A DNA stretch of 64,000 bases from JASHPR01 sp963749145 (lineage in GTDB: Bacteria; Actinomycetota; Actinomycetes; Streptosporangiales; Streptosporangiaceae), in assembly GCA_963749145.1 (NCBI GenBank), contig CAVVLN010000002.1, positions 558,001-622,000 on the forward strand, in the 5' to 3' direction. The notes below the pieces were generated by a model that did no database searches, was not told where the DNA came from, and saw only the letters and a list, made by a program, of their open reading frames with translations. This document shows, piece after piece, positions 19,248 to 27,469 of the stretch (the stretch's first letter is position 1; every line of letters begins with the position of its first letter). Position numbers and translations under genes: made by a program.

Positions 19248-19544
19248 TCAGAACAGCCGGTACGAGCCGATGACGGTCATGTGCTCCACCGCCGGCGGCT
19301 CCGCGTACCACTGCTCGAGGCCTTCCAGGAGTTCCGCGTACGCGGGAAACGTGCGCAGCGGGTGCTCCTGACCGGGCTCCATCTCCAGGAAGGCAAGAAG
19401 GGTGACGCCGTCGCTGAGCCTGGTCACGGCGTACCGCACGTCAGGCTGCGCCTGCTCGAGCGCCTGGATGACCTTCTCGGTGGCTGCCTGCGCGTCGGCG
19501 ACGTTTTCTTCCTTGATCTTGGCGCGCACCATCATCACGTTCAC
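19248..19544 (-). CDS. Small ABM-like (dimeric alpha/beta barrel) protein
   Basis: A 98-residue protein with a strand-helix-strand pattern (MVRAKIKEENVADAQAATEK, then YAVTRLSDGVTLLAFLEMEP) typical of antibiotic-biosynthesis-monooxygenase-like ferredoxin folds. No catalytic residues can be assigned. GTG at 19544 has a clear ribosome site (AAAGGA). Members often are quinol monooxygenases, heme-degrading or stress proteins, but here the function is unknown. It stands apart from the sigma-factor operon upstream by about 185 bp. Confidence 0.7.
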   Translation of the reverse strand: MNVMMVRAKIKEENVADAQAATEKVIQALEQAQPDVRYAVTRLSDGVTLLAFLEMEPGQEHPLRTFPAYAELLEGLEQWYAEPPAVEHMTVIGSYRLF

Positions 19545-19729
19545 TGACCGATTTCCTTTCGTGCCGGAGCGGACTCTGCCGGGGTTTCGCCCGGCCGTGC
19601 CGGCGGTGCGCGGGCCTGGCTGACCTGGATGCCGGCGCTGCTGCGGGCGTTCAGCTGCGGCGGGAGGAGGGAAAGGTTGTCGCTCACACCCAGGCCACGA
19701 ACGAGCGGCTGCCCCGGGGACAGCCCGGC

Positions 19730-20911
19730 TCAGAGCTGTTCGAGCCGCCGGGTCAGGAACCGCCGCTCGGGGGTCGAGGTGGCCAGCTCCAGCGCCCGGC
19801 GGTAGGCCGCTTTGGCCTCGGCGTCGCGGCCCAGGCGCCGCAGCAGCTCGCCGCGGGTCGAGTGGAAGTAGAGGTAGCCGTCCAGGTCGAGGCGGTCGAC
19901 GGCGCGCAGCGCCGCGGCGGGGTCACCGGCCTGGGCGAGGGCCACGGCGCGGTTGAGCTCGACCACCGCCGAGCCGGTGAGGTCGGCCAGCCGCCGGTAC
20001 AGCTCGGCGACCTGCGGCCAGTCGATCCGCTCGGCGGTCTGCAGCGACGCGATCGCCGCCTGGATGACGTAGGCGCCGCGCCCGCCCAGCGCGACCGCCC
20101 GGTCGAGCGCCGCCCGCCCCGCGGCGATCTGGGGCATGTCCCACAGCGAACGGTCCTGGTCGTCGAGCAGCACGAGATCCTCGCCGGAGAACCGGGCCCG
20201 CCGCCGGGCGTGGTGGATCATCATCAGCGCGATCAGCCCGTGCGCCTCCGGCTCGTCCGGCATGAGCGCGGCGAGCACCTGGCCCAGGCGGATGGCTTCG
20301 GCGGCCAGGTCGACCCGGCCGCTGTAGCCCTCGTTGTAGATCAGGTAGATGACGGCCAGCACCGCGTCGAGGCGGTCCGGAAGCAGGTGCGCATCGGGAA
20401 CCGCGAACGGGATCCCGGTCGCCTTGATCTTGGCCTTGGCGCGGGACAGGCGGCGCTTCATGGTCTCCTCGGAGACCAGGAACGCCCGGGCGATCTCGGC
20501 GGTCTCCAGGCCACCCAGGGCCCGCAGCGTGAGCGCCACCTGCCCGTCCAGCGGCAGCGCCGGGTGGCAGCAGGTGAAGATCAGCTCGAGCCGCTCGTCC
20601 TTGATCACGGTGTCGTCGAACTCGTCCATCGTGGCCTCCGGTACCGGCAGCAGGTGGATCTTCCCGGCCAGGGTGCGCTCCCGGCGGATCCGGTCGATCG
20701 CCCGGTTGCGGGCCGTCGTCACCAGCCACCCGCCCGGGTTGGGCGGCACCCCGCCGGCCTCCCCTTCCCCCTTCTCCGGCCAGCGCTCCGCCGCGATCGC
20801 GAACGCTTCCTGCGTCGCCTCTTCGGCCCTGTCGAAGTCGCCGAGGAACCCGACCAGCGAGGCCAGCACCCGGCCCCACTCGTCCCGGAAGACCTCCTCC
20901 AGCGTGGTCAG
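19730..20911 (-). CDS. ECF42-type RNA polymerase sigma factor with C-terminal extension
   Basis: The N-terminal part has sigma region 2 (FDRAEEATQEAFAIAAERW, TTARNRAIDRIRRER) and region 4 (LGGLETAEIARAFLVSEETM). A long alpha-helical TPR-like extension of about 200 residues follows, as in the ECF42 group. That group is genetically linked to DGPF/YCII proteins, and such a gene lies directly upstream. The first canonical start in frame (GTG 20869) would cut into conserved region 2; homologous codons (LTTLEEVFRDEWGRV) extend to a CTG at 20911 that overlaps the upstream TGA as CTGA. I take CTG as the start, giving about 393 residues. Confidence 0.85.
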   Translation of the reverse strand: MTTLEEVFRDEWGRVLASLVGFLGDFDRAEEATQEAFAIAAERWPEKGEGEAGGVPPNPGGWLVTTARNRAIDRIRRERTLAGKIHLLPVPEATMDEFDDTVIKDERLELIFTCCHPALPLDGQVALTLRALGGLETAEIARAFLVSEETMKRRLSRAKAKIKATGIPFAVPDAHLLPDRLDAVLAVIYLIYNEGYSGRVDLAAEAIRLGQVLAALMPDEPEAHGLIALMMIHHARRRARFSGEDLVLLDDQDRSLWDMPQIAAGRAALDRAVALGGRGAYVIQAAIASLQTAERIDWPQVAELYRRLADLTGSAVVELNRAVALAQAGDPAAALRAVDRLDLDGYLYFHSTRGELLRRLGRDAEAKAAYRRALELATSTPERRFLTRRLEQL

Positions 20912-21246
20912 CGCGCCACCACCGGCCTGACCTCCACCACGCCGCCGAGCCGGGCCGGCGGGATGCGCGCCGCCATCTCGATCGCCTCGTCCAGATTGGC
21001 CGCCTCGACCAGGTACACGCCGCCGAGCACCTCCTTGGTGTCCGCGAACGGGCCGTCGGTCATCAGCGTCTGGCCGCCGGCCACCCGCACGCAGGTTGCC
21101 GTCTCGGCCGGCTGCAGCTGCGCGCTGGCCACGCAGCGGGCGTCATCGGCCAGCGCCCAAAACTCGGTGAGCATGGCCGCACGGTCCGGCTCGGACAGCG
21201 CTTCGTGGTAGCCAGGCTCGGCGTAGATCATCAGGGCGTACTGCAT
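20908..21246 (-). CDS. DGPF-domain (YCII-related) protein, ECF42 partner
   Basis: A 112-residue YCII-superfamily protein with the diagnostic DGPF motif in LMTDGPFADTKEVLGGVYLVE. Such proteins are encoded with ECF42 sigma factors and are thought to take part in their control or be their targets, but no biochemical role is settled. It is the first gene of the two-gene minus-strand operon and its TGA overlaps the CTG of the sigma gene. ATG 21246 follows AGGTT (weak ribosome site). Confidence 0.88.
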   Translation of the reverse strand: MQYALMIYAEPGYHEALSEPDRAAMLTEFWALADDARCVASAQLQPAETATCVRVAGGQTLMTDGPFADTKEVLGGVYLVEAANLDEAIEMAARIPPARLGGVVEVRPVVAR

Positions 21247-21350
21247 AACAACCTCCGCGGTCAGTGGCTCTTACCTGCACAACGAACGAACGGCAGCGCC
21301 CGGGACACTACCGGGTCCCGCAATGCCAGGACAGCCCCGATGCCAGCCCC

Positions 21351-21463
21351 GGCCCGCAACCGGCACGCCACGTCCCCGGGCCTGTCCCGGCCCGCAACCG
21401 GCACGCCACGTCCCCGGGCCTGTCCCGGCCCGCAACCGGCACGCCACGTCCCCGGGCTGTCCC
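21351..21463. repeat. Three tandem 38-bp direct repeats upstream of an MFS gene
   Basis: Units at 21351-21388, 21389-21426 and 21427-21463 are identical apart from one missing C in the last. Each begins GGCCCGCAACCGGCACGCCA. They fill the gap between the divergent DGPF and MFS genes, 77 bp before the MFS start. They could be regulator sites or a plain minisatellite; there are no spacers, so it is not a CRISPR array. Confidence 0.95.
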
Positions 21464-21539
21464 CTGGGCCGCTGCTCGTTCGTGGCCTGGGTGTGAGCGA
21501 CAACCACCCGAATGTTCAAAGCGACCCGGAGGAACCAAG

Positions 21540-23105
21540 ATGTCAACCGCCCACGCGACAACCAGCACGGTGACGTCCAGGCGTGTCCCTGGCGTCGTCA
21601 GCGCCGGCCGTGCGGACTCACGGCGGTGGCTGATCCTCGCCACCATCTGCGCCGCCGCGCTCATGATCGTCCTCGACGTGACCGTGATGAACCTCGCGCT
21701 GCCGTCGGCGCAGCGCGCGCTGGGGTTCACGAACGCCGACCGGCAGTGGATCGTGACCGCCTACGCGCTGTCGTTCGGTAGCCTGCTGCTGTTCTGCGGG
21801 CGGCTGGCCGACCTGATCGGCCGCAAGACGACCTTCCTGATCGGGCTGGCCGGGTTCGCGGCCGCCTCCGCCGTCGGCGGCGCCTCGGACAGCTTCACCA
21901 TGCTGGTGACGGCGCGCGCCTGCCAGGGGGTCTTCGCCGCGCTGCTGGCGCCGTCGGCCCTGTCGCTGCTGGCCACGACGTTCACCGACCCGAGGGAACG
22001 GGGCAAGGCGTTCGGCGTCTACGGCGCGGTCGCGGCCAGCGGCTCGGGCCTGGGGCTGTTGCTCGGCGGCGCGCTGACCTCCTACCTGTCGTGGCGGTGG
22101 TGCCTGTACGTCAACCTGGTCTTCGCCGCGATCGCGATCCCCGGGGGCGCGCTGCTGCTGGGCCGGCGGCCGCGGACGCCGGGCGCCCGGCTGGATGTCC
22201 CGGGCGTGGCGGCGGTGTCGGGCGGGATGTTCTGCCTGGTCTACGGCTTCTCCAACGCCGCGGCGCATGGCTGGCACGCGCCCTCGACGTGGGGTTTCCT
22301 CGCGGCCGGGGCCGCGCTGGTGATCGTTTTCGCCGTCTGGCAGTCGCGCGCCGCGCACCCGCTGCTGCCGCCCCGGGTCATCCTCGACCGCAACCGCGGC
22401 GGCGCTTACCTCACCATGCTGATCTTCGGGTCCGCTCTGTTCGGCATCTTCTTGTTCCTCATCTACTACATGCAGGTGATTCTGGGTTACTCGCCGGTTA
22501 AGTCGGGCGTCGCCCTGCTCCCGATGGTGACGGTCATCGGCGTCATGGCCACCGTGGGCAACGTCAAGCTGATGCCGCGGTTCGGCCCCAAGCCGCTGAT
22601 CGGCCTCGGCCTGCTGTTCAACGCGGTTGGCCTGGCTTGGCTGACCAGGATCGGCGTGCATTCGGACTACGCGTCGGCTCTGCTCGGGCCGCTCGTGGTG
22701 ACCGGTTTCGGCAGTGGCCTCATATTTTCCGCGGCGGCCAACACCGGCACCTTCAGCGTCGCACCACGCGACGCGGGGATAGCCTCGGCGAGCGTCAACA
22801 CCGGGCAGCAGCTCGGCGGCGCAATCGGCACCGCACTGCTCAACACGATCGCGGCCAGCGCCTTCACCGGCTACCTGGCCGGCCGCGCGCACGGGCAGCC
22901 AGCACCGCAGCTGGTTCAGCTCTCGGCGATCCACAGTTACACCACGGTTTTCTGGTGGTGCGCCGGCATCTTCATGGCGGGCGCCATCATCTGCGGCGCG
23001 CTGCTGCGCCCCGGCCCGCTGACCCGCCCCGAGGATCCGCTGACCCGCCCCGAGGACATGGCCGCCCGGCAGCCCTCCCGGCCGACCGCGACGGCACGAT
23101 CGTGA
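21540..23105 (+). CDS. DHA2-family MFS exporter
   Basis: A 521-residue, 14-helix transporter. It opens with a membrane helix (LILATICAAALMIVLDVTVM) containing the conserved LDVTVMNLALP segment, has motif A as GRLADLIGRKTTF and motif C as SGSGLGLLLGG. It should export small molecules using the proton gradient. The ATG at 21540 has a strong GGAGG seven bases upstream; longer in-frame starts would run through the 38-bp repeats and are unlikely. The C-terminus carries a short duplicated PLTRPED motif. The divergent ECF42 operon makes a regulatory connection possible. Confidence 0.9.
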   Translation: MSTAHATTSTVTSRRVPGVVSAGRADSRRWLILATICAAALMIVLDVTVMNLALPSAQRALGFTNADRQWIVTAYALSFGSLLLFCGRLADLIGRKTTFLIGLAGFAAASAVGGASDSFTMLVTARACQGVFAALLAPSALSLLATTFTDPRERGKAFGVYGAVAASGSGLGLLLGGALTSYLSWRWCLYVNLVFAAIAIPGGALLLGRRPRTPGARLDVPGVAAVSGGMFCLVYGFSNAAAHGWHAPSTWGFLAAGAALVIVFAVWQSRAAHPLLPPRVILDRNRGGAYLTMLIFGSALFGIFLFLIYYMQVILGYSPVKSGVALLPMVTVIGVMATVGNVKLMPRFGPKPLIGLGLLFNAVGLAWLTRIGVHSDYASALLGPLVVTGFGSGLIFSAAANTGTFSVAPRDAGIASASVNTGQQLGGAIGTALLNTIAASAFTGYLAGRAHGQPAPQLVQLSAIHSYTTVFWWCAGIFMAGAIICGALLRPGPLTRPEDPLTRPEDMAARQPSRPTATARS

Positions 23106-23210
23106 CGCGCAGGCGGGACCGGCCTGATACGCAGGGACCTCGGGCCGAATGCTGAGTGAGGCGCCCGGGCGGATCGCTCCATGCGGGCGCCTCACGTCGC
23201 CGCTGCCCTC

Positions 23211-24977
23211 CTAGCCGCCCGCGGGCCTGCGCCGGGCGGTGAGGAACAACTCGACCAGCTCCCGGGTGGTGGTGCCGTCCTCCGGGGCCTTGTCGTCGCG
23301 CCACCGCCCGGTGAACCGGGGGAAGCGCATGGCCAGCCCGGCGTCGTCGTCGATCTGGCCCCAGGCGGCGGTGTAGTTCGGGGACAGGGTCAGCTCGGCG
23401 CTGAGGACTTCGAGGACCAGGCCGGGCTCGAACCAGGCGTCCGGCTCCTGGCGCGCGTCGACCCGGGCGGGCTGGTGCGGGCTTAGCAGCGGCGCCAGCC
23501 GGGCGGGCAGTGCGGCCAGGTCGGCGTCGGAGAACCCGGCGCCGCACTTGGTCACGGCGCGGAACACGTCGGCGCTCGCATCGTAGGCGGCCAGCAGCAC
23601 CGCGCCGTAGACCCCGGCGCGGCGGCCGCGCCCGGCGAACGCGCCGATGACGACCAGGTCGACGGTGTCGGACAGCTCGGTCCGGTAGTCCCGCTTGAGC
23701 TTGATCCACTGCCAGCCGCGCGCTCCGGCCTGGTAGGCGGAATCCGGCCCGGTCGACTTGCACACCAGGCCCTCGCACCCGTCAGTGACCGCCTGGGCGA
23801 ACATCGCGTCCAGCGCGGCGGGGTCGGTGACCTCGGCGGCGGTGGTGAGCCGCAGCCGGGGCGAGAGGGTGAGCGCCGCCTCCAGCGCGGCGCGCCGCTG
23901 TGGCTGCGGCAGCATGGTGAGGTCCTCGCCGTCGGCGTACAGCAGCTCGAAGCAGAACAAGCCCACGGGAACGTCCCGGACGGCCTGGTCGATGCCGTGC
24001 TTACGGCGCCGCAGCATGACCTCGCCGAACGGCCGCAGCTCACCCGCGGCCGCGTCGTACGCGACGACCTCCCCTTCGAGGATCGCCTCGGCTGGTCTCA
24101 GCCCCGCCAGCAGCTCGACGACGTCCGGGAACTGCGCGGATATCTGCTCGAGCCGCCGGGTGAACAGCCTCATGGTCCCGTCGGCGGTGCGGTGCGCCTG
24201 GATCCGCACGCCGTCGTACTTGTACTCGGCCGCGCACCGCCCGCCCAGCCGGGCCAGGATCTCCCCGGCGTCGGCCAGCCGCTGAGCCAGCATGACCCGC
24301 ACCGGGTTTCCTGGCTGGACCCGCAGCTGTTCCACCGCGGCCAGCCCGCCGCTCACCAAGGTGGCGGCCACTTTGCCGAGGTCGCAGCAGATGTTGTAGC
24401 CGCGCTCCAGCACCGGCCGGGCGGCCTTGCCGCCCGCGTGCACCTGGGCCAGCGCGTCCAGGATGGTGGGCGTGCCAATGCCCAGCCGCAGGTTCTTGGT
24501 CACCAGGCGCAGGAGGTAGCGGGCCTCCAGCGGGGTGGCCTGGGCCAGCAGCCCGGCCAGCAGTTCCAGCTTGCGGCCCTGCGAACCTGCCCCCTCGGCG
24601 GCGGCGATCTCGCGCAGCGTGCGCACCACATCGGTGACCTCCAGGCTGGCCGCCCGGCCGCCGGCCCCGGGACTGGACCGAGCCAACAGCCGCTCCGCGG
24701 CCTGGCCCAGGTCGCCCGTCTCCCGCACCAGGGCGGCGACCTGCGCGGTGTCGGCGCCGGCTGCGGTGGCCACCGCGCGGACGGCGAGCTTCTCGGCCAG
24801 GCCGAGGTCCACCCCGGCGAACTCGGGCGCTATCAGCCCCTGGCACAGGTAACACACGGTCGGCAGGAGCCCGGCCGGGGTCTGCGCCAGCAGCGTGGCC
24901 AGCCGCTCCGTCAGCGCCAGCCGGCTGCTGACCTGCTCCAGGTCACGATAGGCCTCGGCCACGATCAGGTACCGCAC
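23211..24977 (-). CDS. ATP-dependent DNA ligase (LigB/archaeal type)
   Basis: A 588-residue ligase with an N-terminal DNA-binding domain (about 1-225), an adenylation domain and an OB fold. The nucleotidyltransferase motifs are EYKYDGVR (motif I, catalytic Lys 253), EGEVVAY (III), FCFELLYADGEDL (IIIa), EGLVCKS (IV) and WIKLKRDY (V). All are intact, so it should seal nicks through a ligase-AMP intermediate. It is additional to the NAD-dependent LigA that bacteria rely on; LigB is dispensable in mycobacteria. The GTG start follows GGAGG at six bases. No Ku or LigD partner is nearby. Confidence 0.93.
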   Translation of the reverse strand: MRYLIVAEAYRDLEQVSSRLALTERLATLLAQTPAGLLPTVCYLCQGLIAPEFAGVDLGLAEKLAVRAVATAAGADTAQVAALVRETGDLGQAAERLLARSSPGAGGRAASLEVTDVVRTLREIAAAEGAGSQGRKLELLAGLLAQATPLEARYLLRLVTKNLRLGIGTPTILDALAQVHAGGKAARPVLERGYNICCDLGKVAATLVSGGLAAVEQLRVQPGNPVRVMLAQRLADAGEILARLGGRCAAEYKYDGVRIQAHRTADGTMRLFTRRLEQISAQFPDVVELLAGLRPAEAILEGEVVAYDAAAGELRPFGEVMLRRRKHGIDQAVRDVPVGLFCFELLYADGEDLTMLPQPQRRAALEAALTLSPRLRLTTAAEVTDPAALDAMFAQAVTDGCEGLVCKSTGPDSAYQAGARGWQWIKLKRDYRTELSDTVDLVVIGAFAGRGRRAGVYGAVLLAAYDASADVFRAVTKCGAGFSDADLAALPARLAPLLSPHQPARVDARQEPDAWFEPGLVLEVLSAELTLSPNYTAAWGQIDDDAGLAMRFPRFTGRWRDDKAPEDGTTTRELVELFLTARRRPAGG

Positions 24978-25090
24978 CGCCGCCTCCTTTCCCGCCCCTT
25001 CACCCGCGGGGCATCGATACCCAACTCACCGCAGTTCCAGGCCGCGGCGAAAACCTGCGGCGAGTCGGCGCCGCCGCCCGGGTGACGGCA

Positions 25091-25711
25091 TCAGCTTCCG
25101 CGCTGCCTGCCGCCTTCCGCCGCGGCGATGGCCGGGGCGAGCAGCGCCCGGATGGCGGGCACCAGGTAGCCGACGAGTTCCTCTCGCGTGAGCTCTGCCA
25201 GTGCGCCGGTGCGGGCGACGTGGCGGGCGAACGTCACGCCGATGAGGAGCGAGCCGAGCAGGTCGGCGTATGCCTCCGTGCCCGGGCCGAGCACTTCGCG
25301 GAAGGCCGCGGTGATCTCGCGCTCCATCGCCGCGTACAGCGGCATCGCCACTGCCTCTCCTGACGCCGCGCTGCGGATAAGGGCGACCAGCGCGTGCTCG
25401 CCGCCCGCGGACTCGGTTTCCTCCACGAATACCGCCGCGACGCGGTCCGGGAGCGTGTCCAGGTCCCCGGGCACGACGCCCGCTGCCACGCGCGGCCCGG
25501 GCAGCGCCTCGATGAGAAGCTGCTCCTTGGTGCCAAAGTGCCGCATGACCAGCCCGTGCGTCACGCCGGCCCGGCGTGCGATCTCGCGGATGGTCGCGCG
25601 CGCGTAGCCGCGCTCGGTGAACACCTCGCGCGCCGCCTCGAGGATCGCCACGCGCGACGCCTCCGGGTCTCGCCGGTGCCTGCGCGGCGGGCCGTCTGGC
25701 CGGGTCTCCAT
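25091..25711 (-). CDS. TetR-family transcriptional regulator
   Basis: A 206-residue repressor. The N-terminal helix-turn-helix is AILEAAREVFTERGYARATI followed by AGVTHGLVMRHFGTKEQLL; the rest is a helical ligand domain ending in a TetR_C-like region. ATG 25711 is preferred over ATG 25735 because the latter lies within the operator-like sequence. It is divergent from a membrane protein gene, with a perfect palindromic operator between them, the standard layout for a drug-responsive TetR/exporter pair. Confidence 0.92.
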   Translation of the reverse strand: METRPDGPPRRHRRDPEASRVAILEAAREVFTERGYARATIREIARRAGVTHGLVMRHFGTKEQLLIEALPGPRVAAGVVPGDLDTLPDRVAAVFVEETESAGGEHALVALIRSAASGEAVAMPLYAAMEREITAAFREVLGPGTEAYADLLGSLLIGVTFARHVARTGALAELTREELVGYLVPAIRALLAPAIAAAEGGRQRGS

Positions 25712-25760
25712 GCCGCTAAGTATACAAGTGGTCATTAGCGCCCGCCGGTGATAGCATCGT

Positions 25761-25780
25761 TAATGACCGCTTGGTCATTA
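25761..25780. promoter_or_regulatory. TetR operator, perfect 8-4-8 inverted repeat
   Basis: TAATGACC-GCTT-GGTCATTA is a perfect inverted repeat midway between the divergent tetR and membrane-protein genes. A second, imperfect copy at about 25717-25737 keeps the right half (AAGTGGTCATTA) but has a degenerate left arm, and it covers the tetR promoter side. Two sites suit autoregulation plus control of the divergent gene. Confidence 0.75.
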
Positions 25781-25817
25781 GTGGCCGAGCGATGCCTGCT
25801 CTCAGGGAAGGATCTCC

Positions 25818-27014
25818 ATGTCGGACACGCCGCGACCACACCGCCAGCCATCGCCTCGCCGGCTGTTCGCGGCCGCCGTCGCGGCGGCCGTGGTTTGCTT
25901 CGTCTTCACACTCTCGTTCGGCTTCGCTGACCATGCCCCTGCGCCGCATGGCGTGCGGATCGCCGTGGCAGCACCGGCAGGTCTCGTTCAGCACCTGACT
26001 GCCGGGCTCGCGCACGCGGCACCGGGCGGCTTCACGGTCGTGGCCGCGCCGTCCGCGCGCGCCGCGATCGGCAGCGTCCGTTCGCAGTCGGCGGAGGGCG
26101 GCCTGGTCACCGGCGTGACCGGCCCCGTGACCATCGTGACGGCGGGCGCGGCGGGACTGAGCCAGCAGCAGGCCATCACGGCGGCCCTCACCGCCGCAGC
26201 GACCGCGCTCCATCGCCAGGCCCGTCCCCTCGACGTCGCGCCACTGCCGGCCGGCGACCGGGCGGGCCTGTCTGCATTCGTCTTCGAGATCGGCCTGCTC
26301 ATCCCCAGCGTGCTCGGCAGCATCGGCCTGTTCCTGCTCGGCCGGCGGTTCCGGCTGTGGTGGCGGGTCACCGCTGCGGTCCTGTTCGCCCTGCTGGCCG
26401 CGTGCGGGAGCGTGCTCGCGCTTGACGCGATCTTCGGCGCCCTGACCGGCGCGAGCGCCGCGCTGATCGGCGTCGGCTTCCTCGGCTCGCTTACGTTCGT
26501 GGCATTCGTCACTGCCTGCCAGGCGGTCACCGGGCTGCCGGGAACCGGCCTGGCCGCGCTCGCCTTCGTCTTCATCGGGAACGCCGTGTCCGGCGGGACG
26601 GTACCGTTCGCGTTCCTGCCCGACGGCTTCCGCCAGGTCGCGCCATGGCTGCCCAACGGCGCCATCGTGTCCGCCGCGCGCGACGTGGCATATCTCCCGG
26701 AGGGGAATCTTGGCCATCCGCTGCTCGTCCTCGGGATCTGGCTAGCCGGGTCGCTGGCCGTGCTGGCCTGCGTAGACCTGCTGCACCTCGCCGAGCGCCG
26801 CCGCGCGCCGGAACGGAAGGCCGAGATCTACGCGACGCCGGGCACGACACACGTGCGGCGGCGGCTCGCACTCCGGCGGGCAGCGGCGCTCAAGACGGCA
26901 GGCCGGGCCCGAGAGGCGTGGAACGGCGATCGCGCCGCGGCCACCGCGCCTTACGTCGGCAATGATGATCCGCGCACGGGTTCATCGGTCGGGGCCGGGG
27001 ATCCGCTCAGCTAG
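25818..27014 (+). CDS. Multi-pass membrane protein, YhgE/Pip- or ABC-2-like
   Basis: A 398-residue protein with one N-terminal membrane helix (LFAAAVAAAVVCFVFTLSFG), an extracytoplasmic domain (about 45-150), and five to six membrane helices from about 155 to 325 (ending GIWLAGSLAVLACVDLLHLAE). A charged cytoplasmic tail follows. The layout resembles YhgE/Pip or DUF3533 proteins and ABC-2 permeases, which move drugs or lipids, but no motif fixes it. The TetR operator upstream suggests that it is induced by the molecule it handles. A GGAAGG ribosome site precedes the ATG. Its last 33 bases overlap the converging SnoaL-like gene. Confidence 0.75.
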   Translation: MSDTPRPHRQPSPRRLFAAAVAAAVVCFVFTLSFGFADHAPAPHGVRIAVAAPAGLVQHLTAGLAHAAPGGFTVVAAPSARAAIGSVRSQSAEGGLVTGVTGPVTIVTAGAAGLSQQQAITAALTAAATALHRQARPLDVAPLPAGDRAGLSAFVFEIGLLIPSVLGSIGLFLLGRRFRLWWRVTAAVLFALLAACGSVLALDAIFGALTGASAALIGVGFLGSLTFVAFVTACQAVTGLPGTGLAALAFVFIGNAVSGGTVPFAFLPDGFRQVAPWLPNGAIVSAARDVAYLPEGNLGHPLLVLGIWLAGSLAVLACVDLLHLAERRRAPERKAEIYATPGTTHVRRRLALRRAAALKTAGRAREAWNGDRAAATAPYVGNDDPRTGSSVGAGDPLS

Positions 27015-27389
27015 CGCTGCCCGCGAGGCAGGGGCCGGGAAGGGATCGGCAAAGTACTGGGTCTCGTGCGTGACCAGATCGCCGGTGAGCTCCATGACGC
27101 TCACCGAGTACGTGGGCACGCCGTCATAGGTGATCACGCACTCGTTCACCCACAGGTCGCCGCCGCCCCGGATCCGCAGGACAGTGAAGTGGCGTTCAGC
27201 CGGGTGCCCGCCGCGCTGCGCCTGGATCTTTGACCGGCCCCGGAAGCGCTCCCCGGACTGCGGGTAGTCCAGGATCGCATCGTCGGCGTAGATCGCGTGC
27301 TCGGTGTCGATGTCCCCGCTTTCGGAGGCCTCCCAGTGCTGCTCCAGCCGGGCCCGGGTCCTCGCGTCACGATCCGTTGCGCTGTTCAC
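26982..27389 (-). CDS. SnoaL/NTF2-like protein
   Basis: A 135-residue alpha+beta cone protein with the SnoaL-like start (ARTRARLEQHWEASESGDID), the core AIYADDAILDYPQSGERFRG and the strand sequence SVSVMELTGDLVTHETQYFADP. Family members include polyketide cyclases, limonene epoxide hydrolase-like enzymes and non-catalytic binding proteins, so no reaction is assigned. The GTG start at 27389 has only a weak AGG nearby. Its 3' end overlaps the membrane protein gene from the other strand. Confidence 0.8.
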   Translation of the reverse strand: MNSATDRDARTRARLEQHWEASESGDIDTEHAIYADDAILDYPQSGERFRGRSKIQAQRGGHPAERHFTVLRIRGGGDLWVNECVITYDGVPTYSVSVMELTGDLVTHETQYFADPFPAPASRAALAERIPGPDR

Positions 27390-27469
27390 CTACGCCACGC
27401 TAGCAGCAGGGATTTCACTGCCGCCCGGCCTGATCGGGGTTCGGCCGCTGCTTGGTGCTGCCGGGCTGT

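Noticed and set aside
21351..21463. CRISPR array
   Set aside because: Repeats are directly adjacent without spacers and no cas genes are near.
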